A stretch of 64,000 nt of DNA. It comes from Deltaproteobacteria bacterium (GTDB lineage Bacteria; Desulfobacterota; Syntrophia; Syntrophales; UBA8958). Below, in pieces: positions 59,979 through 64,000 of the stretch. Under the pieces are notes generated by a model that saw nothing but the letters and a program-made list of their open reading frames with translations, searched no databases and was not told the DNA's origin. The DNA is taken from NCBI GenBank assembly GCA_029553375.1, contig JAKPCH010000095.1, forward strand, positions 49,491 through 113,490, read 5' to 3'. Both the position numbers and the translations under genes were made by a program. How positions within the stretch are numbered: the stretch's first letter is position 1; every line of letters starts with the position of its first letter.

Positions 59979-62576
59979 TTAAGCGCCCTCCTTGCGGGAG
60001 AAGGCGAGTTCTCCCCCGGGGGCGAGGTCAACGACGATGGAATCCCCGTCCTTGAAGGTGCCGTCGAGGATCTTCATGGCCAGGGGGTCCAGGACCAGCT
60101 TCTGGAGGGCCCTTTTCAGGGGCCGGGCCCCGTAGACGGGGCTGTAGCCGACGGAGGCAATATAATTTTTCGCCTCTTCTGTCAATTCCATGGTCATCTT
60201 CCTCTCCGCCAGCCTCCTGGCGATGAGGCGGATCTGGATCTCCACGATCCTCTCGATGTCGCCGCGGCTGAGGGAGCGGAACATGATGATGTCGTCGATC
60301 CGGTTGAGGAACTCCGGCTTGAAGGTCGCCTTCAGGACCTCGAAGGTCCGCTCCCGTTTCTCCTCCTCGTCGAGGGAGAAGTCCTGGATCCACTGGCTGC
60401 CCACGTTCGAGGTCATGATGACCACCGTGTTCTTGAAATCCACGGTCCGGCCGTGGCCGTCCGTCAACCTCCCGTCGTCCAGGATCTGGAGGAGGATGTT
60501 GAAGACGTCGGGGTGGGCCTTCTCGATCTCGTCGAAGAGGAGGACGGCGTAGGGCCTCCGGCGGACGGCCTCCGTGAGGTAGCCGCCCTCGTCGTAGCCG
60601 ACGTACCCGGGGGGCGCCCCGATGAGGCGCGCCACGGCGTGTTTCTCCATGTATTCCGACATGTCGATGCGGATCATGGCCTGTTCGTTGTCGAACATGA
60701 ATTCCGCCAGGGCCCTGGCCAGTTCCGTCTTACCCACCCCCGTGGGGCCGAGGAAGATGAAGGAGCCGATGGGCCGGTTGGGGTCCTGGAGGCCCGAGCG
60801 GGCCCGCCTCAGGGCGCTGGAGACGGCGGCGATGCCCTCGTCCTGGCCGATGACCCTTTCCTTGAGACGTTCCTCCATGTGGATGAGTTTCTGGACGTCG
60901 CTCTCCATCATGCGGGCCACGGGTATGCCCGTCCACTTGGCGACGACCTCGGCCACGTCCTCGGCGTCCACCTCCTCCTTGAGCATCTTGCGCTCCCTCT
61001 GGATCTCCTCGAGGCGGCGCTGCTCCTCCTCCATGGCCCGGTTGAGGGCCACGAGCTTCCCGTACCTGATCTCCGCCGCCCTGGCGAGGTCACCTTCCCG
61101 CTGGGCGTTCTGCTCCTCCAGCTTGAGCTGCTCGATCTGGCCCTTGAGGGACTGGATCTGTTTGATGGCCTCCTTCTCCCGGTTCCAGTGGGCCTTCATT
61201 TCCTCCATGGAGGCCCGCAGCTGGGCGAGTTCCTCGTCGATCTTGGCCAGGCGGTCCAGGGAGGTCTTATCCGTCTCCTTCTTCAGGGATTGACGCTCGA
61301 TCTCCAGCTGGAGGATCCTCCTCTCCACGGCGTCGATCTCGGCGGGGAGGCTGTCCAGCTCGATCCTCAGCCGCGAGGCCGCCTCGTCGATGAGGTCCAC
61401 CGCCTTGTCCGGGAGGAAGCGGTCGCTGATGTAGCGGTTCGAGAGGGTGGCGGCGGCGATGATGGCCGCGTCCTTGATCCGCACGCCGTGATGCACCTCG
61501 TAACGTTCCTTGAGACCCCTGAGGATGGCGATGGTGTCCTCCACCGTGGGTTCCCTGACCAGGATCGGCTGGAACCTCCGCTCGAGGGCCGGGTCCTTTT
61601 CGATGTGCTTGCGGTACTCGTTGAGGGTCGTCGCACCGATGCACCTCAACTCACCCCGGGCGAGGGCGGGCTTGAGCATGTTCGAGGCGTCCACGGACCC
61701 CTCGGCCGCGCCGGCCCCCACGACGGTGTGGATCTCGTCGATGAAGAGGATGATCTCCCCCTCGGCGTCCGTGACCTCTTTGAGGACGGCCTTGAGGCGT
61801 TCCTCGAACTCGCCCCGGTACTTGGCCCCGGCCACGAGGGCGCCGATGTCGAGGCCCACGACGCGCTTGTCCTTCAGGTTCTCCGGGACGTCGCCGTTGA
61901 CGATCCGCTGGGCCAGACCCTCGACGATGGCCGTCTTGCCGACGCCCGGCTCCCCGATGAGGACGGGGTTGTTCTTCGTCCGGCGGGAGAGGACCTGGAG
62001 GATCCGGCGGATCTCGTCGTCCCGGCCGATGACGGGGTCGAAGGCCCCCTTCGCCGCCAACTCGTTGAAGTCTTTGGCGAACCTCTTGAGGGCCTGGTAT
62101 TTCTCCTCGGGGTTGGGGTCCGTGATGCGGCTCTTGCCCCGGATCTCCATGAGGGCCTTGAGGAGGGCCTCCCTCGTCACCCCCCACTTCTTGAAGAGGC
62201 GGGCCGTCTCTCCCCCTTTTTCTTCGGCGAAGACGAGGAGGAGGTGCTCCGAGCTGACGTACTCGTCCTTCATGCGGGCCGCTTCCGTCATGGCGTTGTC
62301 GAGGGCCCGGTTGAGGCGCGGCGTGATGTAGATCTGGCCGCCCGCGGCCCCTTCCACCCGGGGGAGTCTCTCCAGGGCCTTGGCGAGGTCGGCTTCCATC
62401 GCCGCCGGGTCGGCGCCGGTCTTCTTCAGGACGGCCCCGGCGATGCCCTCCCGCTGGCGGAGGAGGGACAGAAAGAGGTGCTCCACGTCTATGCCTTGAT
62501 GTCCGTAAGTGCCCGCCAGGGTCTGGGACTCCTGCAGGGCCTCTTGGACCTTGAGGGTCATTTTGTCGAAACGCAT
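59979..62576 (-). CDS. clpB: ATP-dependent disaggregase ClpB
   Basis: N-domain, [19 protein letters not shown], middle coiled coil, [16 protein letters not shown]. Confidence 0.97.
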   Translation of the reverse strand: MRFDKMTLKVQEALQESQTLAGTYGHQGIDVEHLFLSLLRQREGIAGAVLKKTGADPAAMEADLAKALERLPRVEGAAGGQIYITPRLNRALDNAMTEAARMKDEYVSSEHLLLVFAEEKGGETARLFKKWGVTREALLKALMEIRGKSRITDPNPEEKYQALKRFAKDFNELAAKGAFDPVIGRDDEIRRILQVLSRRTKNNPVLIGEPGVGKTAIVEGLAQRIVNGDVPENLKDKRVVGLDIGALVAGAKYRGEFEERLKAVLKEVTDAEGEIILFIDEIHTVVGAGAAEGSVDASNMLKPALARGELRCIGATTLNEYRKHIEKDPALERRFQPILVREPTVEDTIAILRGLKERYEVHHGVRIKDAAIIAAATLSNRYISDRFLPDKAVDLIDEAASRLRIELDSLPAEIDAVERRILQLEIERQSLKKETDKTSLDRLAKIDEELAQLRASMEEMKAHWNREKEAIKQIQSLKGQIEQLKLEEQNAQREGDLARAAEIRYGKLVALNRAMEEEQRRLEEIQRERKMLKEEVDAEDVAEVVAKWTGIPVARMMESDVQKLIHMEERLKERVIGQDEGIAAVSSALRRARSGLQDPNRPIGSFIFLGPTGVGKTELARALAEFMFDNEQAMIRIDMSEYMEKHAVARLIGAPPGYVGYDEGGYLTEAVRRRPYAVLLFDEIEKAHPDVFNILLQILDDGRLTDGHGRTVDFKNTVVIMTSNVGSQWIQDFSLDEEEKRERTFEVLKATFKPEFLNRIDDIIMFRSLSRGDIERIVEIQIRLIARRLAERKMTMELTEEAKNYIASVGYSPVYGARPLKRALQKLVLDPLAMKILDGTFKDGDSIVVDLAPGGELAFSRKEGA

Positions 62577-62596
62577 ATGTTATATATCCTCCGTAA

Positions 62597-63460
62597 TTAT
62601 GTCGGTTTTTCGATGCTGACCATGATCATGCCGTTCTTGAACACGGTGACGTTTCCCGTCGATTCCGAGAGGACGACCGCCGTGGCCTTGGTGACGCTCG
62701 TGACGCCGGCGGCGGCGATGTGGCGGCTCCCGAGGCCCTGGGGGAAATCCTTGCTGTCGAGGGCGGCGCTGAGATGGCGCCCCGCCGTGATGAGGGTGCC
62801 GTCGTTCCGCAGGACGAAGGCCCCGTCCAGGGCCGAGAATTCCTTGATCGTCTCCTTCAGGTCCGGGTTCAGGATGTTCCGCTCCTCGTCGCTGTAGCCC
62901 AAAAAGGGGTTGATGATCATCTGCCGCGAGAGCTGCAGCACCTTCTCGTGATCCCCGATGATGAAGGTCGTGCCCACCTTGCGGCCCTCGCGCCCCTGGG
63001 CGGCCAGTTCCAGGGCCAGGTTGATCACCGCCCCGAAGACCTCGGGGTAGACCTCCTGGCTGATGTCGGTGAAGTGCTCGGAGGTGAGGATCTCGAACTC
63101 CTTACCCACGTCGATGACGAAGATGCTGTCCACGTAGCCGAAGCGGGGGACGCCGCTGAGGCAGACGAGCTTGTCGCCCTTCGCGAACATGCCGGCGGCG
63201 ATGCCCTTGATGACGGCGATCTTGATCTGCCCCATCCGGGTGAGGGTCACGTTGGGGACCGTCACGACCCGGCATTTGTTCACGAACCGCTCGGGTATGT
63301 TGTTGTCCTTCGTCACCAGGACCAATTCGAAGGGGCATGAGTCCTCCAGCCCCTCCGGCAGTTCCACGGCGGTGTTGGCGTAAATCAGCATGGCCTTCGC
63401 CTCGACTTCTTTGGCGAGGCCGCAGGCCGTGTCCAAGATGGCCCTGTTGATGGTCTTCAT
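62597..63460 (-). CDS. DisA_N-type diadenylate cyclase with N-terminal pyruvate kinase C-terminal-like domain
   Basis: DAC motifs LDGAFVL and GLGSRHIAAAGVT; N-terminal TACGLAKEVEAKAMLIYANTAVELPEGL. Confidence 0.85.
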   Translation of the reverse strand: MKTINRAILDTACGLAKEVEAKAMLIYANTAVELPEGLEDSCPFELVLVTKDNNIPERFVNKCRVVTVPNVTLTRMGQIKIAVIKGIAAGMFAKGDKLVCLSGVPRFGYVDSIFVIDVGKEFEILTSEHFTDISQEVYPEVFGAVINLALELAAQGREGRKVGTTFIIGDHEKVLQLSRQMIINPFLGYSDEERNILNPDLKETIKEFSALDGAFVLRNDGTLITAGRHLSAALDSKDFPQGLGSRHIAAAGVTSVTKATAVVLSESTGNVTVFKNGMIMVSIEKPT

Positions 63461-63495
63461 TGTTCTCCTCTTTCAACCTGTTTATTTTCTTCGCT

Positions 63496-63524
63496 AAGCT
63501 AAGCACGGGGCGGGAAACTGTCAA
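63496..63524 (-). promoter_or_regulatory. sigma-70-type promoter of the diadenylate cyclase gene
   Basis: TTGACA-N17-TAGCTT on the minus strand. Confidence 0.55.
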
Positions 63525-63638
63525 GGAGACGCCTTTATATCCGTTGACGGTCCGACGCGGTTCGTGTAATCAGGAAAAAGACGCGCTAAGGACCCTCGAG
63601 GGGAGCCCTTCGACGCACGTATCGGGGAGGCGGCGGAG

Positions 63639-63896
63639 ATGACGTTGAAATTTTGGGCGGCCATCGCCCTTGTGGCTTTGATCGTGATCTTCACCCTCCA
63701 GAACGTCGCCCCCGTGGAGGTGTCGTTCTTCTTCTGGCATTTTTCCCTCTCCCGGGCCCTCCTCATCTTTTTCGTCTTCCTCGGCGGTGTCGCCACGGGT
63801 TGGTCTTTTGCCGCCTGGTTCTCTTACCTCCGGGCGAGGAGAGTGATGGCGGGCGAAAAAGAGGCCCGCGGCCGCCGGGCCGTCGATAAACCTTGA
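63639..63896 (+). CDS. LapA (DUF1049) domain membrane protein
   Basis: VIFTLQNVAPVEVSFFFWHFSLSRALLIFFVFLGGVATGW. Confidence 0.85.
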   Translation: MTLKFWAAIALVALIVIFTLQNVAPVEVSFFFWHFSLSRALLIFFVFLGGVATGWSFAAWFSYLRARRVMAGEKEARGRRAVDKP

Positions 63897-64000
63897 CAAA
63901 AGAAGGCGGACCGTCGTCGGGGGCGTCTGAAAATCCGGGGATAATACCGGAAATCACAGAGATAATTCTCCAATGAAGGCCTCCGTATATCCCCTCACGG

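Noticed and set aside
60453-62897. 814-aa plus-strand ORF antisense to clpB
   Set aside because: Same shadow pattern; no domain signature.

Overview
This is a GC-rich bacterial chromosomal window, almost entirely core or housekeeping genes. The gene content and order look like a deltaproteobacterial (Syntrophobacterales-like) genome, but that is inference. Gene order: gph-tilS-ftsH-folP-acpS-tsaE-lysC; an acyl-CoA transferase-GNAT fusion; tRNA-Leu-tig-clpP-clpX-lon-tRNA-Val-tRNA-Asp; corC-lnt-prfB-mltD; a phosphomannomutase; a HAD-Nudix-hydrolase operon; purB; nadB; tsaD-rsmA-PilZ; an acyl-CoA dehydrogenase; fusA-like; an MthK-like K+ channel, cNMP-binding protein and sigma-54 activator cluster; ychF; hppA; pth-rplY-prs-tRNA-Gln-ispE; htpX; clpB; and a DisA_N-type diadenylate cyclase. 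I found no CRISPR array, transposon, prophage or rRNA operon. The best candidate for something undescribed is 47385-51778: K+ channel, cNMP-binding protein and dual-GAF sigma-54 activator. It is followed by two 17-bp NtrC-style dyads, a near-consensus -24/-12 promoter, a 60-codon ORF, and two homologous covarying hairpins with CCCUCC loops. The last hairpin is a terminator. Other notable items are a programmed +1 frameshift in prfB, an unexplained structured intergenic region at 28200-28510, and a predicted leaderless mRNA at 28110.
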